Shown here piece by piece: positions 7,912 through 15,459 of a stretch of 64,000 nt of DNA. This DNA comes from Anaerolineae bacterium (lineage in GTDB: Bacteria > Chloroflexota > Anaerolineae > Aggregatilineales > Phototrophicaceae). The notes under the pieces were generated by a model, which was not told the DNA's origin, searched no databases, and worked only from the letters and a program-made list of their open reading frames with translations. A program made the position numbers and the translations under genes. Each line of letters starts with the position of its first letter. The stretch's first letter is position 1. Where the stretch lies: assembly GCA_019912965.1 (NCBI GenBank), contig JAIOHM010000211.1, positions 1 to 64,000 on the forward strand, read 5' to 3'.

Positions 7912-8391
7912 ATGGTATATATGATTGATGGACACAATTTGATCGGTCAACTGCCGGACATTTCGCTCGACGACCCGAACGACGAGGCACTGTTGGTACA
8001 GAAGTTGAACGGTTTCGCAGCCCGGACAGGCAAGCAGATTCTGGTGGTGTTCGATCACGGTTTGCCGGGAGGGACATCACGCATGTCCACGCGGGCGGTT
8101 CAGGTGGTATTCGCCTCCGGGCGGTCTTCGGCTGACCGGGTGATGATGGAACGGATTAAAAAAATCCCCGATCCCAGAGGATGGATTATTGTTTCCTCCG
8201 ACCGGGATGTGCAGGCAAGCGCCCGCTTACGGCGCATGGGCACTATGCATTCCGACGAATTCGCAAAACTGATGCAGTCGCCTCCGCGCCCGGTGATTGA
8301 TGTGGGCGAGGCGAGTGAGGTCAATATCTCGTCCAGCGAGGTGGACGAGTGGCTGGATTTATTTGGGGGCGGGCAGGAAAGGGGAAAGTAA
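7912..8391 (+). CDS. NYN-domain (YacP-like) putative ribonuclease
   Basis: 159 residues. The protein begins MVYMIDGHNLIG, with the metal-binding aspartate and asparagine of the PIN-like NYN fold, and continues with VVFDHG, SADRVMMERI and VSSDRDVQASAR, which supply the remaining acidic residues. This matches the YacP/NYN group, predicted RNases acting in RNA processing. The ATG at 7912 is preferred because GGAGG lies nine bases upstream (7898-7902) and the family starts here. The open frame extends ten codons further upstream. The C-terminal 30 residues, including a VDEWLDLFGGG motif, are less conserved. Confidence 0.88.
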   Translation: MVYMIDGHNLIGQLPDISLDDPNDEALLVQKLNGFAARTGKQILVVFDHGLPGGTSRMSTRAVQVVFASGRSSADRVMMERIKKIPDPRGWIIVSSDRDVQASARLRRMGTMHSDEFAKLMQSPPRPVIDVGEASEVNISSSEVDEWLDLFGGGQERGK

Positions 8392-8392
8392 T

Positions 8393-8490
8393 GAGGGATG
8401 AGTACAAAGTACTGAGTACTGAGTTCCGAGGTATGAGGTATGAGGTATGAGGTATGAGTTTAAAGTAACGAGTGACGAGTATAAATTACG
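8393..8490. repeat. Heptad repeat cluster
   Basis: Includes four tandem GAGGTAT units (about 8428-8458) flanked by AGTACTGAGTACTGAG and GTAACGAGTGACGAGTATAA, all with seven-base periodicity. Short tandem heptads of this kind are known from cyanobacteria and other large genomes. They occur in several other gaps of this window and inside one gene (34203-34246). Confidence 0.7.
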
Positions 8491-8495
8491 GAGTG

Positions 8496-8650
8496 TTACA
8501 GGATTGTCGTCGTCTTTGTCAGGTTGTCGGTGATGGGTATTAGTTGATTCGCAACATGCGCAAGATTCTGCAAATTCGTCAATTTCAAAACAGGATTTTG
8601 TGAATCTTGCGAATCTTTGATGGCGGCGGCGGTGGCGGCGGGATGGATTT
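8496..8650 (-). repeat. Composite dispersed repeat, copy A
   Basis: Read on the minus strand, AAAATCCTGTTTTGAAATTGA, then CGAATTTGCAGAATCTTGCG, then a GACGACGACAA-CCTGTA segment, matches in order the plus-strand sequence at 61965-62085. Both copies have C-rich palindromic elements and GGCGGC tracts close by. The function is unknown and it may be a non-autonomous mobile or recombination-prone element. Confidence 0.5.
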
Positions 8651-8690
8651 CGCCGCCAGGTAGGGCTGCGTTGGGTGGTGGGTGAGTATT

Positions 8691-8735
8691 TACCCCACCC
8701 CCAGCCCCTCCCCGCAAGCGAGGAGGGGAGCAAAG
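8691..8735. repeat. C-rich palindromic element, intergenic copy
   Basis: ACCCCACCCCCAGCCCCTCCCC, a GCAAGC loop and GAGGAGGGGAGC form a strong hairpin. It belongs to the same family as the elements at 6828, 7551, 55460 and 62109. Confidence 0.6.
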
Positions 8736-8931
8736 CTGACCACTATTTGAGCCATTGTGGCCTCAAATGACATGAGGAGTTGGGCCAAAATTGCTTCCCA
8801 CCGTTTAAGGTGACGCTACCCGCAGTTTAATCACTACCCAATTTTAGAACATAAGTTCAATACCGTCAAGATAGAAGACGGTTAGAAAATAAGCCGATGC
8901 TGCACATCATTACACAACAAGGTTAGGGGAA

Positions 8932-9426
8932 ATGTTTGCACCTGAAATCCGGGAAATCATTCTGAACTATCGCACCTGTGAATTTGCGACCATTACCAAA
9001 AACAATAAACCTTCCACCCACCCGGTTACCGCGTGGTATGAGGCGGGAATGGATTCGATCATGGTGACAACGTCGCTGGGGTTTCCACAGAAAGTCTACA
9101 ATATTCAACGCAATCCGCGCGTGTCGCTATTGTTTTCCAATCCGACCGGGAGCGGGGTCAGCTCGAAAGGGATGGTGGCAATTCAGGGCGATGCACGAGT
9201 GGATGAGAACATCGCGTGTATTGATGGTCTGGAGGATTTCTGGCGGCGGATGCTGCGCTGGCAGCCTCATGCCCAAAAATACCATCGCAGCGCACTCGGT
9301 CGCTATCTGGTGGATTGGTACTATATGCGCCTGCGGGTGCATGTTACGCCACGCCGCGCGTTTTATTGGGAAACAGGGGACTTTACGCAAAATCCAACGG
9401 AGATCACAATCAACCATGCTGTTTGA
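8932..9426 (+). CDS. Pyridoxamine 5'-phosphate oxidase-like flavin split-barrel protein
   Basis: 164 residues. CEFATITKNNKPSTHPVTAWYE, then IMVTTSLGFPQKVYNIQRNPRVSLLF and VAIQGDARV follow the PNPOx-like split-barrel pattern, which binds FMN, F420 or haem. The C-terminal part (RRMLRWQPHAQKYHR...LRVHVTPRRAFYW) is like family members of deazaflavin-type enzymes. The substrate is unknown. AGGGG lies five bases before the ATG. It overlaps the next gene, which appears to be a relative, by 11 bases. Confidence 0.85.
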   Translation: MFAPEIREIILNYRTCEFATITKNNKPSTHPVTAWYEAGMDSIMVTTSLGFPQKVYNIQRNPRVSLLFSNPTGSGVSSKGMVAIQGDARVDENIACIDGLEDFWRRMLRWQPHAQKYHRSALGRYLVDWYYMRLRVHVTPRRAFYWETGDFTQNPTEITINHAV

Positions 9427-9862
9427 TGACATTGCAGCCATACTGGAAAGCTATCCGAACGGGGTGCTGACGATCATTGATGAAGCGGGATACCCGTTAA
9501 GCGTTCGCTGCCAGCCGCGGGCAGATCAGCCACAGCAGCGTTTTTATGTTCGTTTGCCGGATAATCTACCTATTCAGGCGGGGGCGGCCAGTTTGCTGTT
9601 CCATGCTCATGATGAACAACTGGATAACCTGCGAAGCGTAACGGTTCAGGGGACATTAGCCAAACAGGAAGGCCAGTGGCTTTTTCAACCTGAACAAATC
9701 ATTTCGGGTCTGGGGCGCAGCAAATTCTTCGAGGTAATCCAGGATACGCTCCTGACACCGCGCCGGAATACCAAGCGCTACCTGCAAAAACATAAGCTGC
9801 CGCGCCCCATCATTCCGTGGGACAAATTACGCAAAATCGTCAGCGAAATAAGCGATCACTAG
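9416..9862 (+). CDS. Second flavin split-barrel-like protein
   Basis: 148 residues from the ATG at 9416, which overlaps the end of the preceding gene and implies translational coupling. ESYPNGVLTIIDEAGYPLSVRCQPR, SLLFHAHDEQLDNLRSVTVQGTLA and the C-terminal tail TPRRNTKRYLQKHKLPRP resemble pyridoxamine-phosphate-oxidase-like proteins, so it may pair with its neighbour as a heteromer or act on the same pathway. The open frame continues upstream, but that part only shadows the first gene. Confidence 0.75.
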   Translation: MLFDDIAAILESYPNGVLTIIDEAGYPLSVRCQPRADQPQQRFYVRLPDNLPIQAGAASLLFHAHDEQLDNLRSVTVQGTLAKQEGQWLFQPEQIISGLGRSKFFEVIQDTLLTPRRNTKRYLQKHKLPRPIIPWDKLRKIVSEISDH

Positions 9863-9885
9863 AGCGCCAACCTGCATCCGCTCAA

Positions 9886-9898
9886 GGGCATGATGCCC
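9886..9898. repeat. GGGCAT-ATGCCC palindrome (GTAGGG family)
   Basis: GGGCATGATGCCC sits between two convergent genes and is followed by CTAC. It matches the arms of a common bacterial dispersed element of the type GTAGGGGC...GCCCCTAC. Similar copies lie at 16422-16448 and 61863-61882. Confidence 0.4.
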
Positions 9899-10300
9899 CT
9901 ACTTCACTTTCTCTTTGGCAGGACTGAGTAATTCGCGGGCTTCTTCGAGGCTATCGGCAAAGTCGAAATGATCGCGAATTTGGGGAAAGGCTTTGGAGAT
10001 CATACGATCCCAAACTTCACCGATCAACCCACGCGCTTTGGGAATGACGATAGTGCGTCCGGCGCGGGGATGTGCATTGCGATAAATTGAGCGTAAATGG
10101 GTGATGAAACCGTTAGGCATATGACCAATGCTGGCTTTGTCCATCGAAACCTGAATGAAGCGCACCTGATTTTCGACGGAATTAATCATCTGCCGTGCCT
10201 GTTCATAGGCTTCCCAAAATTCCTGGAGCGTCCAGCGCCCGAACATTTCGTAGCGAATGATGGTTTTGGCTTCATCGTCCCAATGCACTTGAATCGGCAT
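9899..10300 (-). CDS. STAS/SpoIIAA-like small protein
   Basis: 133 residues. The pattern IQVHWDDEAKTIIRYEMFGRWTLQEFWEAYEQA, then VRFIQVSMDKASIGHMPNGF, then HPRAGRTIVIPKARGLI and a C-terminal SLEEARELL looks like a SpoIIAA/STAS-like fold seen in many Chloroflexota small proteins. The function is unknown, possibly as a partner in sigma or kinase signalling. A homologue is at 42457-42888 (shared KTII, HPR...T.V, L.EA.ELL spacing), and a more distant one at 43183-43632. AGGAG is nine bases before the ATG. Confidence 0.7.
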   Translation of the reverse strand: MPIQVHWDDEAKTIIRYEMFGRWTLQEFWEAYEQARQMINSVENQVRFIQVSMDKASIGHMPNGFITHLRSIYRNAHPRAGRTIVIPKARGLIGEVWDRMISKAFPQIRDHFDFADSLEEARELLSPAKEKVK

Positions 10301-10452
10301 AACTTATCGCTCCTGAATTTTAATTCCCCTCGTGATTATAATAAGGTGTTTGGCAGCAAACAAATCGGCGAGACTCCGACAGGTTCGATCAGATGAGGAG
10401 CAAAAACTGGTCATTTAAAGCAATGACAAGCTTTGCTCCCCTCGTGGTCAGG

Positions 10453-11463
10453 CTAGGACGCCCCATAAATCCGGTTTAAAAAGCTCAGGGTATAGGCCGA
10501 TTCCAGATCAACTTCCCCGGTTAAGAGATTCTGCTCGAGCAAAATCTGACGGGTAAATTCCCAGAGTTCGGGTTTCATCATGCCCAAACTGCTATTGGGT
10601 GGATTGAGCAAAGGCACTGACCGCTGGGCGGATTCGGTTTCGGAAGCAAGTTCAAGCGCAGCATTGTAGGAAACCGAAAGCTGTGCGCCGCGTTCGGGAT
10701 TCTGGACATAGGCTTCCATACCGTTGAGAGTCGCCCGCAGAAAACGCTCGACTACATCAGGACGAGTTGCGATCATTTCCTCGGTGGTAAAGATGACATT
10801 GGCATAGAAATCCAGACCATAATCGGTGATGAGAATCTTGTTGAGCTGGTGACCCTGAAGTTCCAGATGAACGGGCTGGTCGTTGATGAAAACATCAATG
10901 ACATCCACCGCACCGCTGAGAAGCGGCTCATTGGTAAAGTCGGTGCGCGGAATAAAGTTCACATCAGCGGGGTCAATCCCCTGTGCAGCCAGCAACGCCA
11001 GATAGGCGATACCGGTGCTTGAAGCCAAGTCAACCGAGACGGTTTTGCCGATCAAATCCTGCGGACGGATGATGTTATTTTCCGCCAACGAGATAAAGGC
11101 AACCGGACTGCGTTGATAGATCGAAGCGATGGCGACCAGCGGTTTGCCAGCAGCCCGCTCGATCAGCAGACGGTCACCACTGAGGATGCCAAAATCGGCC
11201 TGACCATCAACAACCTTTTGCACCGGATCAATAAAAGCACCATTTTCGTCAAAACCTCCCCCTAACAAGGTAGTATTGAGGTTGGCTTCGGCATAGTTAC
11301 CATCTTCAAGTGCAAGATAAAATCCGGCAAATTCAATTGTATGCACCCAACTGAACTGGATGCTGACATCATCCTTTGGCGGCGAAGTGGGCGTCGGTGC
11401 GGCTGTTGGATTACAGGCAGCGAGTGCAGCCCCCAATACCAAGACAACAAATAACTTCTTCAT
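10453..11463 (-). CDS. NMT1/THI5-like ABC substrate-binding lipoprotein
   Basis: 336 residues from the ATG at 11463. The N-terminus MKKLFVVLVLGAALAAC is a lipoprotein signal with lipobox LAAC, followed by a PT-rich linker. The mature part (VSIQFSWVHTIEFAGFYLALEDGNYAEANL...GQADFGILSGDRLL, then DLIGKTVSVDLASSTGIAYLALLAAQGID) is the NMT1/THI5/SsuA type that binds thiamine pyrimidine precursors, taurine, nitrate or riboflavin-like ligands. GGGAGG lies upstream. No permease or ATPase gene is adjacent, so it either serves a transporter elsewhere or has another role. The open frame extends 25 codons upstream, but the signal peptide fixes the start. Confidence 0.88.
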   Translation of the reverse strand: MKKLFVVLVLGAALAACNPTAAPTPTSPPKDDVSIQFSWVHTIEFAGFYLALEDGNYAEANLNTTLLGGGFDENGAFIDPVQKVVDGQADFGILSGDRLLIERAAGKPLVAIASIYQRSPVAFISLAENNIIRPQDLIGKTVSVDLASSTGIAYLALLAAQGIDPADVNFIPRTDFTNEPLLSGAVDVIDVFINDQPVHLELQGHQLNKILITDYGLDFYANVIFTTEEMIATRPDVVERFLRATLNGMEAYVQNPERGAQLSVSYNAALELASETESAQRSVPLLNPPNSSLGMMKPELWEFTRQILLEQNLLTGEVDLESAYTLSFLNRIYGAS

Positions 11464-11635
11464 TATGAGACGTACCTCCCATTCTGCGAGTGATAAACGA
11501 CATAATTTCATGTTAAACCCGTTTTCTCTCCATAACATGAGTTAAATTGTGGATTTTGTCACATTTGAATCGTCAGTCAATTTACAGGTCGGAATTTTTG
11601 TGCTATCATACTAAGAAAAGAGTCAGAGGAATATT

Positions 11636-12286
11636 ATGGCACAGCGGTACGATCATTTGCGGGCGAAAGCGATTGAACTGCGGACGAAACATCAGATGAC
11701 GCTGGATGACATTATTGAACGACTGGCGTTACCGCGCGCGACGGTGTACTACTGGATTAAAGATATTCCAATTCCGCGCACTGAACGGCAAATTCAGAAT
11801 TCTGGACAGAAACTTGGTACTGCGGCAATGCAAGCGAAATATGCCGCGCGACGTGAGGCAGCCTATCAACAAGGAATAGAAGAATTGCCGATGCTGCTTC
11901 AGGATGTGACCTTCCGCGATTTCGTGGTGCTTTACATGGCAGAGGGAAGCAAACGAGAGCGCAATACGGTTGCATTCGTCAATTCTGATGTGCGGATGGT
12001 CAAACTGGCTCACCGCTGGATTCATGAACTTACAACGAACAAAGAAGGTCTTGATTACGGGATTCAGTATCATGCTGACCATGATGAGGCTGAACTCAAG
12101 AATTTCTGGGCTGAAGTTTTGGGTATTTCGCCCGATGTCATCAAAACAATGCGAAAGTCTAACAGCGGCAAACTAGCTGGACGACAATGGCGGTCAGAAC
12201 ATGGGTTGTTGACGGTACGGGTTGGGGATACTTATTTTCGTTCCCGTTTAGAAGCATGGATGGACATTATCAAAAGTCAGTGGTAG
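11636..12286 (+). CDS. HTH protein with a LAGLIDADG/WhiA-like second domain
   Basis: 216 residues. Residues about 18-45 (HQMTLDDIIERLALPRATVYYWIKDIPIP) form a helix-turn-helix. The middle part (RDFVVLYMAEGSKRERNTVAFVNSDVRMVKLAHRWIHEL) resembles the group of proteins in which an HTH is followed by a single LAGLIDADG-like fold, as in WhiA and some actinobacterial regulators. It could be a regulator or a relic of a homing endonuclease. The family call is tentative. It lies directly upstream of three tRNA genes, with only 13 bases to the first. Confidence 0.6.
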   Translation: MAQRYDHLRAKAIELRTKHQMTLDDIIERLALPRATVYYWIKDIPIPRTERQIQNSGQKLGTAAMQAKYAARREAAYQQGIEELPMLLQDVTFRDFVVLYMAEGSKRERNTVAFVNSDVRMVKLAHRWIHELTTNKEGLDYGIQYHADHDEAELKNFWAEVLGISPDVIKTMRKSNSGKLAGRQWRSEHGLLTVRVGDTYFRSRLEAWMDIIKSQW

Positions 12287-12299
12287 AATGCATTTTGTC

Positions 12300-12373
12300 C
12301 GGGGCGTAGCGAAGCCTGGTATCGCGCCTCATTTGGGTTGAGGAGTTCGTGGGTTCAAATCCCGCCGCCCCGA
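12300..12373 (+). tRNA. tRNA-Pro (anticodon TGG)
   Basis: 74 bases fold as a complete cloverleaf. The acceptor CGGGGCG pairs with CGCCCCG, with discriminator A. The anticodon arm CCTCA-TTTGGGT-TGAGG has anticodon TGG, and the T arm is GTGGG-TTCAAAT-CCCGC. CCA is not encoded. Confidence 0.95.
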
Positions 12374-12392
12374 CATTAAAAACCCAGTTCAT

Positions 12393-12463
12393 GCGGGTAT
12401 GGTGTAGCGGTAACACATGACCCTTCCAAGGTCCTATCGTCGGTTCGAGTCCGACTACCCGCT
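12393..12463 (+). tRNA. tRNA-Gly (anticodon TCC)
   Basis: 71 bases. The acceptor GCGGGTA pairs with TACCCGC, with discriminator T. The anticodon loop CTTCCAA has TCC, and the T arm is GTCGG-TTCGAGT-CCGAC. The D arm is short, as is normal for tRNA-Gly. Confidence 0.95.
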
Positions 12464-12485
12464 CCTAGTAATACATAAACCGTAA

Positions 12486-12557
12486 GGGCGCATAGCTCAA
12501 CGGCAGAGCTGGCGGCTCATAACTGCTCGGTTTCAGGTTCGAATCCTGATGCGCCCA
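12486..12557 (+). tRNA. tRNA-Met (anticodon CAT)
   Basis: 72 bases. The acceptor GGGCGCA pairs with TGCGCCC, with discriminator A. The D arm is AGCTCAACGGCAGAGCT and the T arm TCAGG-TTCGAAT-CCTGA. The anticodon loop is CTCATAA, giving CAT, and the acceptor is fully paired, so it is an elongator Met or a lysidine-modified Ile tRNA rather than an initiator. The anticodon stem GGCGG/CTGCT has two G-T pairs, which is weaker than usual. Confidence 0.9.
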
Positions 12558-12677
12558 TAATATATTAACAAATAACAAACCCTCGATACCACTCCATTTG
12601 TAGCTCAAACAACAACATTTTGGCATCATTATCCCCTGTCTGTAGTTCTGCATTAGAGACCGACAAGGCGAAACGAT

Positions 12678-13547
12678 ATGCGAATAACGGTTTTGGTCAG
12701 CCGATATGTTGGGATGGTGGCAATCGTCGTGGCGGTGAGCGCAGCAGCGGGGGTTTGGCTTGGGCGGGAACATCCACGTTCGACGCTGGCGTTTATGTCC
12801 GACCGGGCGGGCAAAGATCAGATTTATATGCTGGATCGGCTGACGGGGAATACGCTGCAAATTACCCCAGATGATTATGAGCATTTCCAACCGGCATGGG
12901 GCGAAAGTCAGTTTTTGATTTATACATCGTATCCGATGCCAATGCATATCACGGTTATGGATATACAGGCCGGGAAGACGCATACTTTAAACACATCTCA
13001 TGATGTATATGAGCCGGACTGGTCACCAAAGGGACACATCGCCGCTGCCAGCAACCCTAACCTCGACTGGGATATTGCTTTATTTGATTCGAGCCGCGCA
13101 ACATATCCAGCAACCTTCAACAGTGAAGCCAATGAGCTGGAGCCGTGTTGGTGGGACGATCACCGGATGTCGTTCGTCTCTAACCGGGGCGGCGATTACG
13201 ATATTTATCTGTACGATTTCGCAAGCGAAAGCCTGACGAACCTGACCGACTCGCCAGCGACCGATTACAATCCGGCCTGTTCAGCAGATGGGCGATTGGC
13301 ATTTACTAGTACGCGGGATTTTAACGCCGAGGTATATGTGCTGGATTTAGAAACGGGGGAAGCCGAAAACGTTACCCGAAATTCGGCAAGCGATTTTAAT
13401 CCCGCCTGGATGCAGGACGGTCAACTGTCGTTTGTTTCTGACCGCGACGGCAACCGGGAAATTTATGTGCTGAATTTGGATACCGGGCAGATGGAAAATG
13501 TGACCCGCAATCCAGCCGATGATGACCAACCAGCGTGGTCAAGATAA
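12678..13547 (+). CDS. Membrane-anchored TolB-like beta-propeller protein
   Basis: 289 residues. A single N-terminal helix (VGMVAIVVAVSAAAGVWLG) acts as signal anchor. It is followed by repeated blades with the WD40-like/PD40 (TolB) pattern: SDRAGKDQIYMLD, SNRGGDYDIYLYD, STRDFNAEVYVLD, SDRDGNREIYVLN, each followed by a TxNLT or NVTRN turn and a PAW/PAC strand. Such propellers bind proteins or peptides in the envelope. The call as a propeller is firm, but the ligand is unknown. The gene follows the tRNA cluster by 120 bases and is convergent with the AlkD-like gene. Confidence 0.85.
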   Translation: MRITVLVSRYVGMVAIVVAVSAAAGVWLGREHPRSTLAFMSDRAGKDQIYMLDRLTGNTLQITPDDYEHFQPAWGESQFLIYTSYPMPMHITVMDIQAGKTHTLNTSHDVYEPDWSPKGHIAAASNPNLDWDIALFDSSRATYPATFNSEANELEPCWWDDHRMSFVSNRGGDYDIYLYDFASESLTNLTDSPATDYNPACSADGRLAFTSTRDFNAEVYVLDLETGEAENVTRNSASDFNPAWMQDGQLSFVSDRDGNREIYVLNLDTGQMENVTRNPADDDQPAWSR

Positions 13548-13554
13548 GTGATTA

Positions 13555-14262
13555 TCAGTCCGTATGTCCCTTCCCATACACACCGACTGGATAGTTTTTG
13601 AAAAAGACTTTCGGTTTCTGAAGCTGCCGCAGGGCATCTTTGGCAATCCAGCGGGCAGGTTTTGTATCTAGCGCGGCGATTTGATGAGCGACTTCGATGG
13701 CTTCGTGATACAAATCCCGATTGCGTTTACCGACCTGCCGTAAAGCCCAGTTAATCCCCTTCATCACATATTTGCGGTGGTCGTTGGCGTGTTTGAGCAT
13801 GACCGGGAAAAACTGACGGATTACATCGTTGGCGGCATGTTTATCGGTAAAGGCATAGGCGACCATCAGCACAAATCCGGCGCGTTTCTGATACTCCGGT
13901 TGATATTCCGCCCATTGGAAGGCTTTGGGAAGGGCGAAGGGGGTCTTGCCCAGAAAGCCCATGCAAAATGTGTCGCAGATTTCCCAATTTTCGAAGGTCT
14001 TGACCCATTTTTCCATCAACGGCTCGGTCACATTTTTGGGATTAAAGAGCCGACTGGTCAGCACGCGAGCTTCATAAATGCCAGTGTCGAACAGGCGCAG
14101 GGCTAATTCATCATCCAAGCCGATTTTTTTAGCTAAAGCATCCAAATCCTTGAGGAAAATGCCGTGCGAATTTTCGGCGGTGACAGCAAAACGTGCTTTG
14201 GTCTTTTTAACTTCGGGGTCGCCAAGTTTTTCGAGTTCCGCCAGTACTTCATCCACTTGCAT
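13555..14262 (-). CDS. DNA alkylation repair protein (AlkD-like HEAT glycosylase)
   Basis: 235 residues. The helical repeat pattern with FAVTAENSHGIFLKDLDALAKKIG, YEARVLTSRLFNP, WEICDTFCMGFLG, KRAGFVLMVAYA, HRKYVMKGINWALRQVGKRN and the final WIAKDALRQL matches the DNA alkylation repair enzyme family (AlkC/AlkD-like). AlkD-type enzymes remove bulky or cationic alkylated bases without base flipping. The aspartate in WEICDTFC and tryptophans in the concave groove are the expected functional positions. It stands alone with no SOS-type or Ada gene beside it. Confidence 0.85.
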   Translation of the reverse strand: MQVDEVLAELEKLGDPEVKKTKARFAVTAENSHGIFLKDLDALAKKIGLDDELALRLFDTGIYEARVLTSRLFNPKNVTEPLMEKWVKTFENWEICDTFCMGFLGKTPFALPKAFQWAEYQPEYQKRAGFVLMVAYAFTDKHAANDVIRQFFPVMLKHANDHRKYVMKGINWALRQVGKRNRDLYHEAIEVAHQIAALDTKPARWIAKDALRQLQKPKVFFKNYPVGVYGKGHTD

Positions 14263-14325
14263 TCAGTGCGACTGCTTTCTGTTAGCTGGCAATCCTCTAT
14301 TGTAACCGGGCGACCCCCAAACTGC

Positions 14326-14772
14326 TTACATATGGCTTGGCTGTGGTTGAGGCATGGCCCCAATCTGCATCATCATCATCGGAATGTTCCACAAGTGCCA
14401 TAAATCGGTGGTTTTGCCATTCATCACTCGGACAAAGTGCATGTGTGGAACGGCTAAACGGCGTCCAGTAGCGGGAATTGGGCGTCCCGGAACCATATCA
14501 AACAGGCCGGAATGGGTGCCGGTCATGGTGGAGCGGAAAGCGACAATATCGCCTTCAGCCAGTATATCGTGAATCTCAAAATGCAGATCGGGAAAAGCGG
14601 TTCGCATCCTCACCACCACATCCTTGAGGTGTTCAATGAAATTGGTTCCCGGCGGTTCCTGATGGTCAACCCCAGCCGGATCCATATATTCGTCAAAGAC
14701 AGTCACATCGCCCTGATTAAAACCCCGTTCGAGCACTTCGCGACTGATTCGTTTATTGGTCTCGGTATCCAT
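14326..14772 (-). CDS. SnoaL-like ester/polyketide cyclase family protein
   Basis: 148 residues with an NTF2-like fold. NKRISREVLERGFNQGDVTVFDEYMDPAGVDHQ, then FPDLHFEIHDILAEGDIVAFRSTMTGTHSG and FVRVMNGKTTDLWHLWNIPMMMMQIG match the SnoaL ester cyclase family. The C-terminal methionine/glutamine-rich tail is common in the group. It is divergent from a TetR regulator with a 60-base shared control region, so it is probably the TetR target. The substrate is unknown. Confidence 0.85.
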   Translation of the reverse strand: MDTETNKRISREVLERGFNQGDVTVFDEYMDPAGVDHQEPPGTNFIEHLKDVVVRMRTAFPDLHFEIHDILAEGDIVAFRSTMTGTHSGLFDMVPGRPIPATGRRLAVPHMHFVRVMNGKTTDLWHLWNIPMMMMQIGAMPQPQPSHM

Positions 14773-14826
14773 AGCTTAACTCTTTTCATTGTAGCTTAAC
14801 TACATCTAGAATACCTATGGTATACT
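14772..14826. promoter_or_regulatory. TetR/SnoaL divergent control region
   Basis: Two direct copies of TAGCTTAACT (14772-14781 and 14792-14801) are spaced exactly 20 bases. The second lies in the perfect inverted repeat TGTAG-CTTAA-CTACA (14790-14804). A further inverted repeat ATACC/GGTAT overlaps the -10 box TATACT (14821-14826) of the tetR-type gene. These are good candidates for operators of the adjacent TetR protein. Confidence 0.5.
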
Positions 14827-14832
14827 GGTTTT

Positions 14833-15441
14833 ATGGAAAATGTCAATAAGCCACTCACCCACCGTCAGCGACAAGCCTTAGCAACGCAGGATTTAATTGT
14901 GGATACTGCCCGCCAGCTATTTCTTGAACAGGGTTATGGGGCGACCACCATTGAGGCGATCAGCCTGAAAGCAGGTGTCGCCGTCAGCACGGTCTACAAT
15001 ATTTACAAGAATAAACGCGGCATTCTCAAAGCAATTCGTGAGGTGTGGCATCAGCAGTCCGGGCAGCGGGACATCTACCAACAGGCACTTCAAGAGGCCA
15101 ATCCACAGCGACGCATCGAAATGGCAGCCCATGCCACACGACGCCAGTGGGAAACAGGTGCGAGTATGATGTCCATCTACCTGAGTGCAGCAGCCGTTGA
15201 TCCGGAAGCGGCGACGGAACTGAAAGAAGCACTGGAGGGAAGACGCACCAACATCAGCCAGTTTATTCAGCACAGCACCTCACTTCTGCGTTCCGGTTTG
15301 GACGCTGAGCGGGCAACAGCTATTTATCTCAGCCTGACAAAAGCTGAGATTTATCAAGAATTAGTCGAGGTTTTTGGGTGGACTGCGGAAGCGTATGAGC
15401 ATTGGCTGGCAGAAACCTTGAAACAGCAGCTACTGGATTAG
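14833..15441 (+). CDS. TetR/AcrR family transcriptional regulator
   Basis: 202 residues. The N-terminal HTH (ILDTARQLFLEQGYGATTIEAISLKAGVAVSTVYNIYKNKRGIL-like region, about 18-62) is typical of TetR, followed by a helical ligand-binding part. The -10 box ends only six bases before the ATG, which predicts a nearly leaderless transcript. It probably represses itself and the divergent SnoaL-like gene through the repeats in the shared control region. The ligand cannot be read from the sequence. Confidence 0.92.
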   Translation: MENVNKPLTHRQRQALATQDLIVDTARQLFLEQGYGATTIEAISLKAGVAVSTVYNIYKNKRGILKAIREVWHQQSGQRDIYQQALQEANPQRRIEMAAHATRRQWETGASMMSIYLSAAAVDPEAATELKEALEGRRTNISQFIQHSTSLLRSGLDAERATAIYLSLTKAEIYQELVEVFGWTAEAYEHWLAETLKQQLLD

Positions 15442-15459
15442 CGCGATTTTCTCGGCAAA

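Larger units (their letters stand above)
8392..8931. other. 540-base noncoding, repeat-rich interval
   Basis: There is no credible gene. From left to right it contains heptad repeats (8393-8490), a composite repeat related to one at 61940-62160 (8496-8650, including GGCGGCGGCGGTGGCGGCGG), a C-rich palindromic element (8691-8735), and then about 190 bases without recognisable signals before the flavoprotein gene. Small open frames on the minus strand here are made of repeat DNA. Confidence 0.7.

Noticed and set aside
8428..8458. Possible CRISPR-like array (four tandem GAGGTAT units)
   Set aside because: The units are seven bases with no spacers, so it is a short tandem heptad, not CRISPR. I saw no CRISPR array in the window.
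8359..8733. Minus-strand open frames (8359-8733, 8496-8717) beside the NYN gene
   Set aside because: They are read through heptad repeats and a C-rich palindromic element, with protein sequence following repeat periodicity.
12465..12983. 172-codon minus-strand frame covering the tRNA-Met end and the start of the TolB-like gene
   Set aside because: It overlaps a tRNA and is antisense to a well supported propeller gene.
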